This document shows positions 38,557-49,000 of a stretch of DNA of 64,000 nt, piece after piece. The stretch comes from Sphingobacterium olei. Lineage in GTDB: Bacteria; Bacteroidota; Bacteroidia; Sphingobacteriales; Sphingobacteriaceae. The stretch spans positions 372,001-436,000 of the forward strand of contig NZ_SUME01000005.1 of the NCBI RefSeq assembly GCF_005048855.1. The letters run 5' to 3'. Under the pieces are notes generated by a model that saw nothing but the letters and a program-made list of their open reading frames with translations, had not been told where the DNA came from and ran no database searches. A program made the position numbers and the translations under genes. Position 1 is the first letter of the stretch; every line of letters starts with the position of its first letter.

Positions 38557-39528
38557 CTAATTTATAGGCGCGACGGAAATAATCACATTTCCTGTTTTCT
38601 GACCAGTGTCCGTATAGCGGTGTGCTTGGACGATTTCATCAAGGGTGTACTCCCGGTCGATCACCGGTCGGAACGATCCTTGCTCAGCGATATCCCGCAA
38701 ATAAAGCGCATCTTCACGGCGCATGGTGGGAATGGGGAACAAAACCTTTTTTCCTTTCCCAAACTGTGTAGTTAAAGCAAGCCAGACGTTTTCCCATCTT
38801 TTGCCCAGCTCGGTTGATATATAAACGCCTTGTGGCTTCATCAGCGGTTTGCATTGTCCGAACGAAGTCTTTCCAACAGCATCAAGGACAAAATCGAAAC
38901 GATGCGCTGTTTTTGTAAAATCCTGACGCTGATAATCGATTGCCTCGTCTGCACCAAGAGATTTGACGAGCTCTATATTTTTGCTGTTTGCCACCCCTAC
39001 GACAAATGCGCCCATATGTTTCAATAATTGCACTGCGGCAGAACCGATGGCACCCGTAGCACCGTAGACCAGTACGGTGTCTCCTGCATTTACTTTCGCT
39101 GCCTGAATGTCGTATAAGGCATAGTGGCTGCCTTCCGTCATGGCAGCGGCCTGCCTGGTATCCATTCCCTTGGGGATGTTAACGACCGCGCCGTCTTCCG
39201 AAATTACCTTGTATTCCGCATGTCCGCCAAATTCGCTGTCATCGTATCCAAAAACAAGGTCACCGATAGCATAAGAATTGACATCACTGCCTAATTCAAC
39301 AACTTCTCCTGCAAATTCACAACCTAGGACCCGAGTCTTTGGACGTAGCAACCCACTGAACAGACGCGAGAGAAAATACTCCGCGCTTCTAAAACCAGTA
39401 TCGGTTCGGTTAACCGTGCTGAAATGAACTCTTATCAATAGCTCCCTTTCCTTAGGAATCGGGATAGGTACATTTATTATGCTAACCACTTCCGGCCCGC
39501 CATACTGGGTATAGACTGCTGCTTTCAT
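38557..39528 (-). CDS. MDR-superfamily NAD(P)-dependent quinone oxidoreductase-like reductase
   Basis: A 323-residue medium-chain reductase. The ATG at 39528 (MKAAVYTQYGGPEVV) is the standard family start; one at 39546 adds six residues. GroES-like domain with VLGCEFAGEVVELG, Rossmann domain with VLVYGATGAIGSAAVQLLKH, and C-terminal LDEIVQAHRYTD. The structural and catalytic zinc ligands of alcohol dehydrogenases are missing, so it belongs to the zinc-free quinone reductase/enoyl reductase branch. It is cytoplasmic, and the substrate cannot be assigned. Confidence 0.9.
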   Translation of the reverse strand: MKAAVYTQYGGPEVVSIINVPIPIPKERELLIRVHFSTVNRTDTGFRSAEYFLSRLFSGLLRPKTRVLGCEFAGEVVELGSDVNSYAIGDLVFGYDDSEFGGHAEYKVISEDGAVVNIPKGMDTRQAAAMTEGSHYALYDIQAAKVNAGDTVLVYGATGAIGSAAVQLLKHMGAFVVGVANSKNIELVKSLGADEAIDYQRQDFTKTAHRFDFVLDAVGKTSFGQCKPLMKPQGVYISTELGKRWENVWLALTTQFGKGKKVLFPIPTMRREDALYLRDIAEQGSFRPVIDREYTLDEIVQAHRYTDTGQKTGNVIISVAPIN

Positions 39529-40004
39529 ATATTTATTCTTGTCCATACCTTAACTATTCTCCCTTAAAATTATTCTGGGGTTTTAAACTTTATTAAGTTC
39601 CATATGATGATGGATTCGTTAAATAAAGATAACTCCCGTGTTTTACAATATTATGTATAAATTATTAATTCTACATGATTTATTCCGTTACTACGTCTTG
39701 TAGATTAGGAACGGGACAGAGCCCACGCGCTGGCGATTTGCATATACCGGCGCGAGTAGGGGTTAATTTAGTTAATCTTAGTGCCCAGTCTCGATATATT
39801 CTTAAATCAATTTCTTTGGTTATTACTTCACCCCTTGGAATGACGAACAGCAAGTCATCGTAAAGCAATGGAACATGTACTATTTATTTTTTTACTCTGG
39901 GGGGTAACAAATTAAACCTTCTCTTGATATCCTTATGAATGCGGAAGCAGACGGCGGAATCCGAAAAGCCAAAAGAGTAGGAGAAGTAAATAAACAGTAG
40001 AATT
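39529..40004. other. intergenic region without recognised gene
   Basis: 476 bp upstream of both the reductase (minus) and the glycine-rich lipoprotein (plus). A 62-codon frame on the minus strand (39680-39868) has an unusual composition and no recognisable motif, so I do not call it. I see no tRNA, no riboswitch-like fold and no clear promoter match. Confidence 0.5.
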
Positions 40005-40832
40005 ATGAAAACTTTACAAAATTTAATCGCAATCGCCTTATTAGGTGTCGTAACATTAACCTCTTGTCAAAAAGATGATCTGCCAGGCGCTCAAGTAGAA
40101 GAACGTGAAATTTCTGCCAAGCAGCTGCAAAATAGCAAAAACCCTTACGATGAGGAGGGCGCATTGCACAACGCCTTTCTTGATCACTTTATTGCCAAAT
40201 CGGATGGAAAAAAAGAAATGAATCCAGAAAAGATGTTGGAAATTTATGCTAGTTTTTATGCCGCGAACGACATGGAGTTTGGTGAAGAGCAGGTTGCGGG
40301 CTATCATAAACTATTTGAAGTCTATGGCGAAATGAACATCGAAAGACCAATATCATCGCTTCCACCCAATCTTTGCCGATGGTTCCCCATAATTTGTGAG
40401 ATTTTAACCCCGTCACCGACTTTTCCATATGCCCTTCCGACCGGACTGTTGAATGCAGAAAATGGCAACAACAGTACCGAACGTACCTTGAAATTTATTC
40501 AGGCCGTAAAAGATATTGAAGGAAAGATCCTAGCCGATAAGGAGCTGAGCGACGAAAAGAGAAAAGCCTTACTGAATCAGTATGCCGTTGCACGCTACTC
40601 TGCTGGATACTGGCATAATGTCTCTGCGATCCAGAAGGGAAGAAGTGGCTATTACGAATCATTTCAAGACGCAGAAATAGCCGCTCTCTGCCACACATGT
40701 GATATCGTCGGGGCCGACGCAGCAGGAGCAGTAGTAGGTGCATTGGTAGGTGGTGTAGGGGCTGGTCCCGGAGCAGCTATTGCTAGTAGTGCGGCTGCAC
40801 TCGAGAAAGCCTGGAACTGGTTCTGGAATTAA
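40005..40832 (+). CDS. lipoprotein with C-terminal glycine-zipper segment, unknown family
   Basis: A 275-residue protein with lipobox LTSC (Cys21). The middle is helical and charged (MNPEKMLEIYASFYAANDME, LADKELSDEKRKALLNQYAV), interrupted by a Cys/Pro-rich patch with LCRWFPIICEIL. Near the C-terminus a CHTC pair is followed by about 30 residues of Gly/Ala (AGAVVGALVGGVGAG and neighbours) with GxxxG spacing, then an amphipathic, Trp-rich end KAWNWFWN. Such tails resemble membrane-active glycine-zipper peptides, including class II bacteriocins. It stands alone with its own strong terminator. Function is unknown; structural lipoprotein and secreted toxin are both open. Confidence 0.7.
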   Translation: MKTLQNLIAIALLGVVTLTSCQKDDLPGAQVEEREISAKQLQNSKNPYDEEGALHNAFLDHFIAKSDGKKEMNPEKMLEIYASFYAANDMEFGEEQVAGYHKLFEVYGEMNIERPISSLPPNLCRWFPIICEILTPSPTFPYALPTGLLNAENGNNSTERTLKFIQAVKDIEGKILADKELSDEKRKALLNQYAVARYSAGYWHNVSAIQKGRSGYYESFQDAEIAALCHTCDIVGADAAGAVVGALVGGVGAGPGAAIASSAAALEKAWNWFWN

Positions 40833-40853
40833 TTTAACACGATATCCTACAAC

Positions 40854-40893
40854 AATAAAAGCGGAGTTGATTAGCGTCAACTCCGCTTTTATT
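40854..40893. terminator. near-ideal bidirectional terminator hairpin
   Basis: Perfect 17-bp arms: 40854-40870 (ending GCGGAGTTGA) and 40877-40893 (starting TCAACTCCGC), with a 6-nt loop. A-run on one side and T-run on the other make it functional in both directions. It closes the lipoprotein transcript (stop 40832) and a minus-strand short reading frame ending at 40899. Confidence 0.9.
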
Positions 40894-40898
40894 GAAAA

Positions 40899-40961
40899 TT
40901 ATTCAATACCCACTACCGGCCGCTCCCCGTCTACTATTGTGATCTGTCTTATCTCTTTCAT
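40899..40961 (-). CDS. possible 20-codon short ORF ending in ERPVVGIE
   Basis: ATG at 40961, TAA at 40899, product of 20 residues beginning MKEIRQITIVDG and ending ERPVVGIE. It finishes 5 bp before the bidirectional terminator, as expected for a real 3' end. The ERPVVG coding segment is an exact 18-bp match to another site at 53771-53788. It may be a genuine small peptide gene or the 3' remnant of a larger one. Confidence 0.35.
   Translation of the reverse strand: MKEIRQITIVDGERPVVGIE
40909..40926. repeat. 18-bp exact repeat, copy A
   Basis: CCCACTACCGGCCGCTCC, identical to 53771-53788. In both places the minus strand reads ERPVVG followed within one or two codons by a stop and then by a strong hairpin. 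Confidence 0.7.
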
Positions 40962-41002
40962 TATAAATGATTATTGTTACCCAACCTAGGATATAGATCA
41001 GT

Positions 41003-41077
41003 TTAGTTCGCAAACCATCCCCTTTCTCGTAAACGCTCTATCTGTTGATCAATAGTAAAAGCTTGTTTATTATACAT
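41003..41077 (-). pseudogene. 5' relic of an Abi_2/AbiD-type abortive-infection gene
   Basis: The ATG at 41077 opens a 24-codon frame containing QAFTIDQQIERLRERGW, very close to the conserved start of Abi_2 (AbiD/F-like) proteins, whose pattern is roughly KPxLTxDQQIxLLKxRG. It ends at a TAA (41003) where the family would continue for about 300 residues. Nothing downstream looks like the rest of the gene, so this is a truncated remnant of a phage-defence gene. Assignment is by motif recall only. Confidence 0.45.
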
Positions 41078-41235
41078 TGGTGTATATGCCAACGTAACGA
41101 CGAAAAAATCAACTTCGAAAAGCAAAAAGATTTATGAATTAATAATCCCAATACTACTTTTTCGGAAAGCCACAAATTATGACTTCCGTTGTTTCATTCT
41201 GTTGCTGTTATGGTGAAACATAACATCTTTTGGGT

Positions 41236-42411
41236 CTAAAGGCACAATTCTATCATGGTGGTCAACTCCCTAACTGCAGCTTCATTCGGCCAGGTCAGTC
41301 CGCTAGACTTAAACCGGATTTTTCCATTGCCGTCAATGACAAATTTTGCAGGAATCCCGTTTACACCAAATGAAGATACCGCAGGGTTCTTTTTCGTATC
41401 AGGATCTTTGAGGTCCATGTACAAAGGTAAATCCAGGTTGTGTGTCAGCAAATAATTCACAGCATCTGATTTAGGATCTTTTACAGTCTCCCAGGTATGA
41501 ATAAAAAGAAACTTTACACTTGGATCATGCTTGTAGTTGTTGACCAGCATTTGCATCGCCGGAAGAGATTTCTTACAAGGTCCGCACCAGGTCGCCCAAA
41601 AATCAAGAACAACTATTTTGCCCCTAAAATCAGACAGTGACACTTCTTTGCCTTTGATGTCTGTGACTTTAAAATTTGGCGCTTGCTCGTTCAGCATTTT
41701 GGCTTTTATTGAGGCCCTGTATTTTCCTTCAAACTCATTAGTCAACGCTGCTAGGTAAGCATCTGGATCTTTGCCGGGATTCATCTTAACGTAAGCACTT
41801 TTTAGTTCGGCATTATAGTCATAATCGGCCAAACCTGCTAGCACTGCTGTTTCCAGCTCTGGAAGCGCTTCCTTGTACCCGCCTGTTTTGCTCATCAGGT
41901 AGTAATATTCAGCAGTCAGACTAGCGGTCTTTCTTATGGCATTTTCATAACATTCTTTGATAGCAGCGAAGGCTTTTTTGTAGTCTCCTTGCTTAGCCAT
42001 CACCTGACTATAAAGATGCAACAGGAACTGCCGGTCTTCCGGCGCATTTGTTGAATTTGCCAGTTCCTGCTCAATTAAAGTTTCTGCAGTTTTCAAATCG
42101 AATGCCATGATTCCTGTCGCCACTGATCCTACGTACATGATCCTTGCGGTTTCTGCAATCTGGTTAAAATGGAATAAAGCTTTGGCCGAGTTCTTTGCAA
42201 CAACAAAATTGTCTACGAGTGTAGCTCTGTATTGGTCAAAACTATCGCCAGGGTGTTCTTTTACAAGGCGTTCAAGAATGAGTTCCTTTTGTAAAGGATC
42301 AATGAAGATCTTCAAAGAATCAAGACTGGCCTTATAGGCCGGTTCTGCCTGCTGACTGTATCCCGAGTATCCTGCTGATAGGAGAACGATGAGTAGGAGT
42401 ATTTTTTTCAT
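41236..42411 (-). CDS. TlpA-like thioredoxin-fold protein with helical N-terminal region (system 5)
   Basis: A 391-residue protein with a signal peptide (about 1-20, ending GYSGYSQ). Residues 25-235 are helical, TPR-like. Residues about 240-391 are a redoxin/TlpA domain (APNFKVTDIKGKEVSLSDF, VVLDFWATWCGPC with C276 and C279, later GIPAKFVID containing the cis-Pro). It is periplasmic and should reduce or isomerise disulfides. It is the last gene of the system-5 operon, 43 bp after the PKD-like lipoprotein, suggesting the ligand or its binding proteins are cysteine-containing. Confidence 0.88.
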   Translation of the reverse strand: MKKILLLIVLLSAGYSGYSQQAEPAYKASLDSLKIFIDPLQKELILERLVKEHPGDSFDQYRATLVDNFVVAKNSAKALFHFNQIAETARIMYVGSVATGIMAFDLKTAETLIEQELANSTNAPEDRQFLLHLYSQVMAKQGDYKKAFAAIKECYENAIRKTASLTAEYYYLMSKTGGYKEALPELETAVLAGLADYDYNAELKSAYVKMNPGKDPDAYLAALTNEFEGKYRASIKAKMLNEQAPNFKVTDIKGKEVSLSDFRGKIVVLDFWATWCGPCKKSLPAMQMLVNNYKHDPSVKFLFIHTWETVKDPKSDAVNYLLTHNLDLPLYMDLKDPDTKKNPAVSSFGVNGIPAKFVIDGNGKIRFKSSGLTWPNEAAVRELTTMIELCL

Positions 42412-42454
42412 GTAGATTGGATTTTATTAATCTTCTTTAAATCTAATAAGGAGC

Positions 42455-43873
42455 CTATAGGTTTTTTCTCGCAGGAGCAATTTGTACAATTTCACCAAAG
42501 CCCGTAAATTTCTTATCGTAAGTACTATTGCTGAATTCTCCCTGACCATTGATGCTGAAATAATATACTTCACCCGCCGCACCATTGTTGACACCGATCA
42601 CAAGTTGTTTGCTGGTGCTACGCAACATCTCGATATCCTTGATTACGTATCCAGCCGGGAAAGTGTAAATCAGGCGTGCTGATTTTGCAAGTATGTCGTA
42701 CAAATACACCCTATTGCCAACAGTATAATAAAGTTGTTTTAAGATGGAGGAAGTCGCAAAATTAGTTGCGCTACCAATTTCAGGACTATTTACCATTTCT
42801 TGATTAACCCCAGGCTGGGTATTGCCAAAGGGATCATATGTCAAGGACATTAAGTAACGGCCGTCATTATCGTCCATGATGAAATACCACTCAATTTCTT
42901 CTTCAAATAGCGTTGACATGCCACGATCGTACGCAATCATTTTTCTTCCCACATTTGCTATGTCAAACGAGCCTGTTGTATTAGGTGCATCTTCCAGAAT
43001 TCTTGAAAAAATACCCATTCGCATAAAGCGCATGTTGGCATTATTATAAAAATAGGTTAGGTTATACGTGTTAGGAAACACACCCGGGAATAAGTCATAA
43101 TCGCCGGGAATGCGTTGGCTGAAAGGCTTAATGTCGTCTGAAGTCGAGCCTGAGATGCCAGCATATAAGCCGCCATCCGCAACAATGAACTGGTCAAATT
43201 TCGAGGTGTTCAAAATAAATACCGGTGCACTTTTAAAGGGAAGCTGTGTAGCCAAATTCGGAAGTATAGAACTTTTATCACCAAGCTCGAGCCAGTCGTT
43301 CATGTTAAACCGATACACATTCTGATCGGTGAAATAATAAAAGAAACCACCTTTCCCAAAATTATATAAGGCTAATGGCTTTCCCGAATAGGTCTTATTA
43401 TTGGCCACTTCCATCGGATTGTCAAAGATCACATCATCCGACCGGATCAAAGAAACCTTGCCTTTCCCATCCTTGCTATTGACCACATACCAGCCATTTG
43501 GATAGACTCCGTTTACCACAACGGTATAACGCTGTAGCGCATAAATGCCATTTTTATTACTGGTTACCTTATAAGTTATCAAATACGTACCTGGACTTAA
43601 GGTCACTTTTATGCGCAAATTTTTGGAATCAGCGATTACTTCGGAATCCATTGTCCAACTGTAGGTAAATGAATCACCTGCAGGCATTGTTTCTGTTAAT
43701 GTTGGAGTAATGATCAGCGAATCCAGTTGAGGTATCGTAAAACTTGTTGTTGCATCGGTAATCTTAATGTCGTTAATTGGCTCGTATTTAGATAGATTAT
43801 TATCTTTACTACAGGCAAATGTTAGCATGATTGCTGCAATCATGCTAAGCTTAAAAATATGTTTTAAATGCAT
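42455..43873 (-). CDS. PKD-like family lipoprotein (system 5)
   Basis: A 472-residue lipoprotein. The ATG at 43873 (MHLKHIFKL...) gives a signal peptide with lipobox TFAC (Cys21); longer in-frame starts run into the upstream gene. Residues about 40-125 form a PKD-like Ig fold (FTYSWTMDSEVIADSKNLRI, GTYLITYKVTSN). The remainder has repeated WYV/FYYF aromatic strands suggesting a beta-propeller-like body. It always sits, as here, beside DUF4843 and SusCD genes in such operons; binding of a surface ligand is the usual inference. Confidence 0.8.
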   Translation of the reverse strand: MHLKHIFKLSMIAAIMLTFACSKDNNLSKYEPINDIKITDATTSFTIPQLDSLIITPTLTETMPAGDSFTYSWTMDSEVIADSKNLRIKVTLSPGTYLITYKVTSNKNGIYALQRYTVVVNGVYPNGWYVVNSKDGKGKVSLIRSDDVIFDNPMEVANNKTYSGKPLALYNFGKGGFFYYFTDQNVYRFNMNDWLELGDKSSILPNLATQLPFKSAPVFILNTSKFDQFIVADGGLYAGISGSTSDDIKPFSQRIPGDYDLFPGVFPNTYNLTYFYNNANMRFMRMGIFSRILEDAPNTTGSFDIANVGRKMIAYDRGMSTLFEEEIEWYFIMDDNDGRYLMSLTYDPFGNTQPGVNQEMVNSPEIGSATNFATSSILKQLYYTVGNRVYLYDILAKSARLIYTFPAGYVIKDIEMLRSTSKQLVIGVNNGAAGEVYYFSINGQGEFSNSTYDKKFTGFGEIVQIAPARKNL

Positions 43874-43883
43874 AATATCTAAG

Positions 43884-44621
43884 TTAAGGGAAAGAAATCT
43901 CGTTACCGTTCTCATCCAACAGTGGACCATTTGCAGCTTCATAATCGGCTAGTGCATTTCTCAGCGTCACGGGGAAGTTTAGATAACCGTCAAACCCGAT
44001 ATTCTCGTAAGAGAAATCAGTTATACCCAGTACTTTAACCATGAATTTGTATTTTTCGGCGCTAAATTCTCCGAAATCCGCATCTAGAATATCCCAATAA
44101 GCAGGCCTGGTGTACATATTGGATACCTCTATCGTCAGATATCTAAAGTTTTCCTCCGTACCCTGATTAACGCTATTGGCAGGTGTCTGGCCTAAAGTAC
44201 CTAGCGTAAAGTCCTTGGTTTCTGCCGGCTCCAACACGATTTTATAAACATTGCTTGCCATTCCAACAGAGTTGATCAGTACAAGGGGATAGTTAAACAT
44301 GGAGACGCCAGGCGGAATAGTCACTTCTTTTAGCTCAAAATCTACACCCGCCGTTGCAGTCGTTCCCTCAGCTGTTTTTAGCAATACAGTACGTGGCTGA
44401 TCGGACAGCTTTCCGGTAAGCCTCAAGGGTATATACATGGTATCCCTTGTTTTTACAGTTTTTTGAAACGCAAAAGAGTAACTTCTTGTCGCTGTGGTAT
44501 GTAATTGTTGATAGGTGTAAGCAAAAAAGCTAACACCATCTTTTCCTTGATAAGTTTCTACCGCTTCTTTCTTACAAGAAAAAAGGGAGAAGACCATCGT
44601 CGCATATAATATGTATTTCAT
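43884..44621 (-). CDS. DUF4843-type surface lipoprotein (system 5)
   Basis: A 245-residue lipoprotein. The ATG at 44621 (MKYILYATMVFSLFSC, Cys16) lies 13 bp after the SusD stop; longer frames overlap SusD. Mature features fit DUF4843: a two-sandwich beta protein with FAFQKTVKTRDTMYIPLRLT, GVDFELKEVTIPPGVSMFNY and YKIVLEPAE. Function is unknown. It is an invariant companion of SusCD plus PKD-like lipoprotein clusters. Confidence 0.82.
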   Translation of the reverse strand: MKYILYATMVFSLFSCKKEAVETYQGKDGVSFFAYTYQQLHTTATRSYSFAFQKTVKTRDTMYIPLRLTGKLSDQPRTVLLKTAEGTTATAGVDFELKEVTIPPGVSMFNYPLVLINSVGMASNVYKIVLEPAETKDFTLGTLGQTPANSVNQGTEENFRYLTIEVSNMYTRPAYWDILDADFGEFSAEKYKFMVKVLGITDFSYENIGFDGYLNFPVTLRNALADYEAANGPLLDENGNEISFP

Positions 44622-44634
44622 AATACGAGTGTGA

Positions 44635-46065
44635 TTAATTTCCATAATTCGGATTAAATTGAAGTTCAGCATCTGGGATTGGGAGCACATACTGCTCTGG
44701 GGCCATACTTGGACCAAACTGCATTCTTGTAGAATTGATACGTTTATAATAAAAGAACAACTGCCCTTCCGCATAAAATTCCTTCTGGTACTCCTTGGTG
44801 ATGGCTGCTGTAAGTGCGGTAGCCGTAATGTCTGTTGCCAGATTAGAAAGCCCCCTGTTTTGGCGCACCGTATTTAAATATTCAACACCCATGGCTGGAG
44901 TTGAAGCTGCTTCGGCCAGGATGTAATACATTTCGGCAAGGCGGATACCAGGTACATACTGATCCAGTAAGTTGTCGGTAATCGGCGTTGTAGCAGTAGA
45001 GGCCTGCCAGAATTTAGAGGGAAACAAGTTTCCTCCATCCTGCTCAAGGCGGAAAAGGAACCTGATATCTGTACCGCCCCCCGATGTGGTTTCATACAGC
45101 GTAGCAAAGTTAGCAGAAGTACGTGTAAGGGTTTGTCCTAAGGCACCTCTAAATCTAAAATATCGTTGTACGGTAGGCAATATATCCCTAACCCTGATCA
45201 TAAACACCTGCTCGTTGAAATATAGACGGTCACGTACTACCAATCCGGTGCTGACCGCTCCGGCCGCTGCCGGAGTAACAAATGTATATTTGGTAGAATT
45301 AATCACTACATTTGCGGCAGCAGCAGCACCGTCCATATCACCACTGTACAATTTGATTCTTGCTTCAAGTGCTTTTACGCCATAGTAATTCAGTTTGTTC
45401 CTCCTGCTTCGTAAGTCACTGCTGACAATCGGATCAGCCTGCAACAGCAAATCTTCTGCCTGTTTCAGGTCAGCTAAAGCAAATTGGACTACATCTGCAG
45501 TTGTAGATGGGATTTCTGCATTTTCATTGACTTCCTTTTTGTAAGGGATGGCTTTTAAATTGGCACCCGCCGTATATTCAGGACCGAACATGCGCAATAG
45601 ATCAAAATGTATAAATGCCCTTAAGGCCAAAGCCTCGCCGCGCAGCAGTGCATATGAATTATCGGTTAGCACAGACCGGCTTGTTTCTGTATTTGCGATT
45701 ATTTTATTTGCTGCGGCAATTGCACCGTAACTGGCAGACCAAATGGCATTGGTATACCCCGCGACTTCCGCTGAAGCAAAGTTCAGGACTTGTGTTTGTT
45801 GAAGTGCAACGTCGGCGTTGCTATTAAGTGTCGAATAATTTTGCGCCAGCGCAGAAACGAAGCCCATAGAAAGGTTGTCGCCGTATAGGTTGTTACTGGC
45901 CAGCTGGCCATATACGCCTGATAAAGCTTGCTGAAAACCAACTTCTGACGTAAACAGCTGTTCTTCAGATAAATTTGTTTTGGGCTCTACATCCAAAAAT
46001 TTCTTACAACTGGAAAACACCACAACTATTGACAGAATTCCTATTATTAATATTGTTCTTTTCAT
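44635..46065 (-). CDS. SusD/RagB surface-binding lipoprotein (system 5)
   Basis: A 476-residue lipoprotein. The ATG at 46065 (MKRTILIIGILS..., lipobox FSSC, Cys20) is preferred over a GTG at 46104 that overlaps SusC. SusD motifs: RGEALALRAFIHFDLLRMFG, GIRLAEMYYILAEAA and EYQKEFYAEGQLFFYYKRI. The last replaces the common RRVELAFE...RFWD box, as is typical of the SusD subgroup found with DUF4843. Confidence 0.92.
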   Translation of the reverse strand: MKRTILIIGILSIVVVFSSCKKFLDVEPKTNLSEEQLFTSEVGFQQALSGVYGQLASNNLYGDNLSMGFVSALAQNYSTLNSNADVALQQTQVLNFASAEVAGYTNAIWSASYGAIAAANKIIANTETSRSVLTDNSYALLRGEALALRAFIHFDLLRMFGPEYTAGANLKAIPYKKEVNENAEIPSTTADVVQFALADLKQAEDLLLQADPIVSSDLRSRRNKLNYYGVKALEARIKLYSGDMDGAAAAANVVINSTKYTFVTPAAAGAVSTGLVVRDRLYFNEQVFMIRVRDILPTVQRYFRFRGALGQTLTRTSANFATLYETTSGGGTDIRFLFRLEQDGGNLFPSKFWQASTATTPITDNLLDQYVPGIRLAEMYYILAEAASTPAMGVEYLNTVRQNRGLSNLATDITATALTAAITKEYQKEFYAEGQLFFYYKRINSTRMQFGPSMAPEQYVLPIPDAELQFNPNYGN

Positions 46066-46090
46066 TGGGATATGAATTTGTCTTTTGAAT

Positions 46091-49000
46091 TTAAAATCTT
46101 GCACTCAGACCAAATGTATATTCTCTGGCAAAGGGGTTGTCTGTACCACGTTCAATTTCAATGGTGCTGAAGTTGGCCAGGTTATTCGTTGTTGCGCTAA
46201 CGGTCAGATTCTGCAAGCCCAATCTTTTAGTAAATGGGGTTTTGAACTGATAGCTTAAATTAACGGAGCTGAGCTGAATGTTGTTATCACGCTGAACAAA
46301 CCTAGAGGTAAGTTGTGTTGGTGTTGGTACACCACCAGTAATCCGCCGATACGGACTTACACTACCAGGCCCGGTCCAGCCTAGGTCATATGCTCTTCGA
46401 TCAACATTGTTGCGCGCATCAACACTTTCCACACGGTTTAACAGCGTACTGTTATAAAGATCAGCGCCATAGTTATAATTGATGCTAAAGTTGAAGGCAA
46501 AACCAGCATATAGAAAATTTGAATTTACAGCTCCTGTCCACCTCGGTCGGCTATCACCAACATAGGTCTTATCATTAACATCCCAAACAAAGGTTGGGGT
46601 ACCATCTAATTTAAGATAGACCTCCTGACCGGTAACCGGATCAATACCCAACGACCTCACCGCATAAATAGCCGTTGTTGACCTGCCCTCAATAAACTGT
46701 GCATTTTCAACAGTCTGATCGGCATTATTGGCATTCAATGCCGCATTGAAGGCTTTCAATTTCTCCGAAATTTGTTTTAACACAGATTTATTAGTTGCTG
46801 CATTCACAGAAACATTCCATTTTAAGCCTTTACGAGGTTGAGATAGGATGGTGTAACCCAGGTCGAACTGCAATCCCCTGTTCTGGATTTTACCCAAATT
46901 TTCAGTATATGAGGGAAAGCCAGTACTAGGTGCCAGCGAAACTGTAGTGAGGGCATTCTGGGTGACTTCATTATAAAACTCCGCATTGAAAGTCAAACGG
47001 CTGTTAAAAAATGCAGAAGCGATACCAGCATTCGACTTCAAGACCTGTTGCCAGCTCAAATTTGGGTTTCCTAGTCCGCCCGGGAAAGCACCCACTTCGC
47101 CAAAATAGCCTGTACTCGTGCCCAAATTATATCTGAATTGTGCTGCATAAGGATCCTGTACAGATGTGCCGGTAGAACCGTAGCTGCCACGAAGCCTCAA
47201 CAGGTTGATAGTTTCGCTATCCCTCAGGAACTGCTCATTGTGGATGTTCCATCCTAAACCTGCAGACCAGAAATTACCAAATTTATTGTTTTCTCCATAA
47301 GCTGAAGAGCCATCTCTAGTATAGGTGAAATCTGTAAAATACCGGTTATCATAAGAGTAGTTGGCACTTCCGGTATAAGAAAGATTGTTAAGTGTACTTT
47401 CGGTTCCTGTAGGCCTGCTGTTTAAATATTGCGCGGCAAACAGGATGTTATCTAAACGATCAAAAGGAAAACCCTGTGTAGAGACGGCATAGGAATTAAA
47501 CTGTGTACTTGCGAGCCTGAATCCTGCGTAGACTGTAACACCGTGCATCCCGAAATTTTTGTTGTAATTTACCGATCCTGTTCCGTCCATGGTAAAGGAG
47601 GTACTGTTGTCGATGGAATAGGTACCCCGCGCACTTAAATCTGCGACCCCATTAAATCTGCTATCGAGAGCTGAATAGAAGTTGTCTATCGTCCCGTTCA
47701 CTTTTGTGATGCCCAGGCTGCCATTAAACCATAGGGATTTATTGGCATCGTAACGAACAGTAGTGTTGTTCCTTAAATTAAAATTCTTATTTCTATTGTC
47801 AATGGTATTGTAAGTAATGTCCATCAATGGATTTAATACAACAGAGCTTACTCCTGTTGCGCCGAAGCCTGTATTGATGTTTTCCAGGTATTTGTTAACA
47901 TTCCCATTTTCATCGTAAGGTTTCCAGTAAGGATTCAAATCCAGGTACTGACTGAATGAACCATAAGGGGAATCGTTGGAATTAACCTGTGTTCCTATGG
48001 TATTATTTTGGAATGTCAGTTTATTCGTTCTGTAACTCAGCGTAAAACTTCCGGCATAATTTTTCCTGTCCTGTCCCTTCATCACGCCCTGTAACATATT
48101 TCCGCTAAAGCTTAGGTTAAAGGTCAGCGACTCGTCACCACCCCGTAAAGACAGGTTGGTTCTGTTGTTGATCCCTGTTTGGACAGGAATGGATTTCCAG
48201 TCGGTATTTACACCGCTTACCACCGCTTTATACCTTTCCGCATTGATGAAATCACCCCTATAGCTATCAGTGAATCCTACACGTCGCTCAAAATCCAATT
48301 TTTCTGCTGCATTCAGCATGTTATAAACAGACAGGTCAGGAGATGATAAAGTAAAATTGTTGCTTAACGAAATTTCTACTTTTCCTCTTGGTGGCAGGAT
48401 CGTTGTAACAACCATCACACCATTACCCCCACGGGAACCGTACATCGCCGTAGCCGAAGCATCCTTTAACAAAGTGACGGAGGCAATTTGATTCATGTCT
48501 AAGTCTACAATAGCCTGTAGTGTAACCTGAAATCCGTCTAGAATAAACAAAGGCATATTGGGATTGCCAGCGAGTTCTGCCCCAAGGGTGGGATAGGATG
48601 TTTGTCCACGCATGGTGACCTCGGGAAGCGCATTGATGTTCCCTCCGATTTTGTTGTCGGGAATAATTCTGAAGGATGGATCAAGGGCGGCAATACCGGC
48701 AAATACATTCACCGGATTTACAGCCTTAAGCTCAGCAGCAGTCATGGTTTTTGCTGCTCCTGTATAGGTACTAACCTTCTTATCGACCATGCCGGTAATT
48801 ACCATCTCATTCAGCGCTACCTGCTCCTTCGTCATATAAATGGTATAGTTAGAGTTGGCTGAGATGGGTACTTCCACGGTCTTATAACCTAAAAATTTGA
48901 ATTCCAAAGATTCACCATCTGTAGCGATACTGATGGTGAATTTTCCGTTTCTATCAGTCTGGACAGCGGACTCCGTGCCTTTAATGGACACCGTAACTCC

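Noticed and set aside
39680..39868. 62-codon minus-strand frame between the reductase and the lipoprotein gene
   Set aside because: No recognisable motif, a chance-length frame mirrored by an equally long frame on the other strand.
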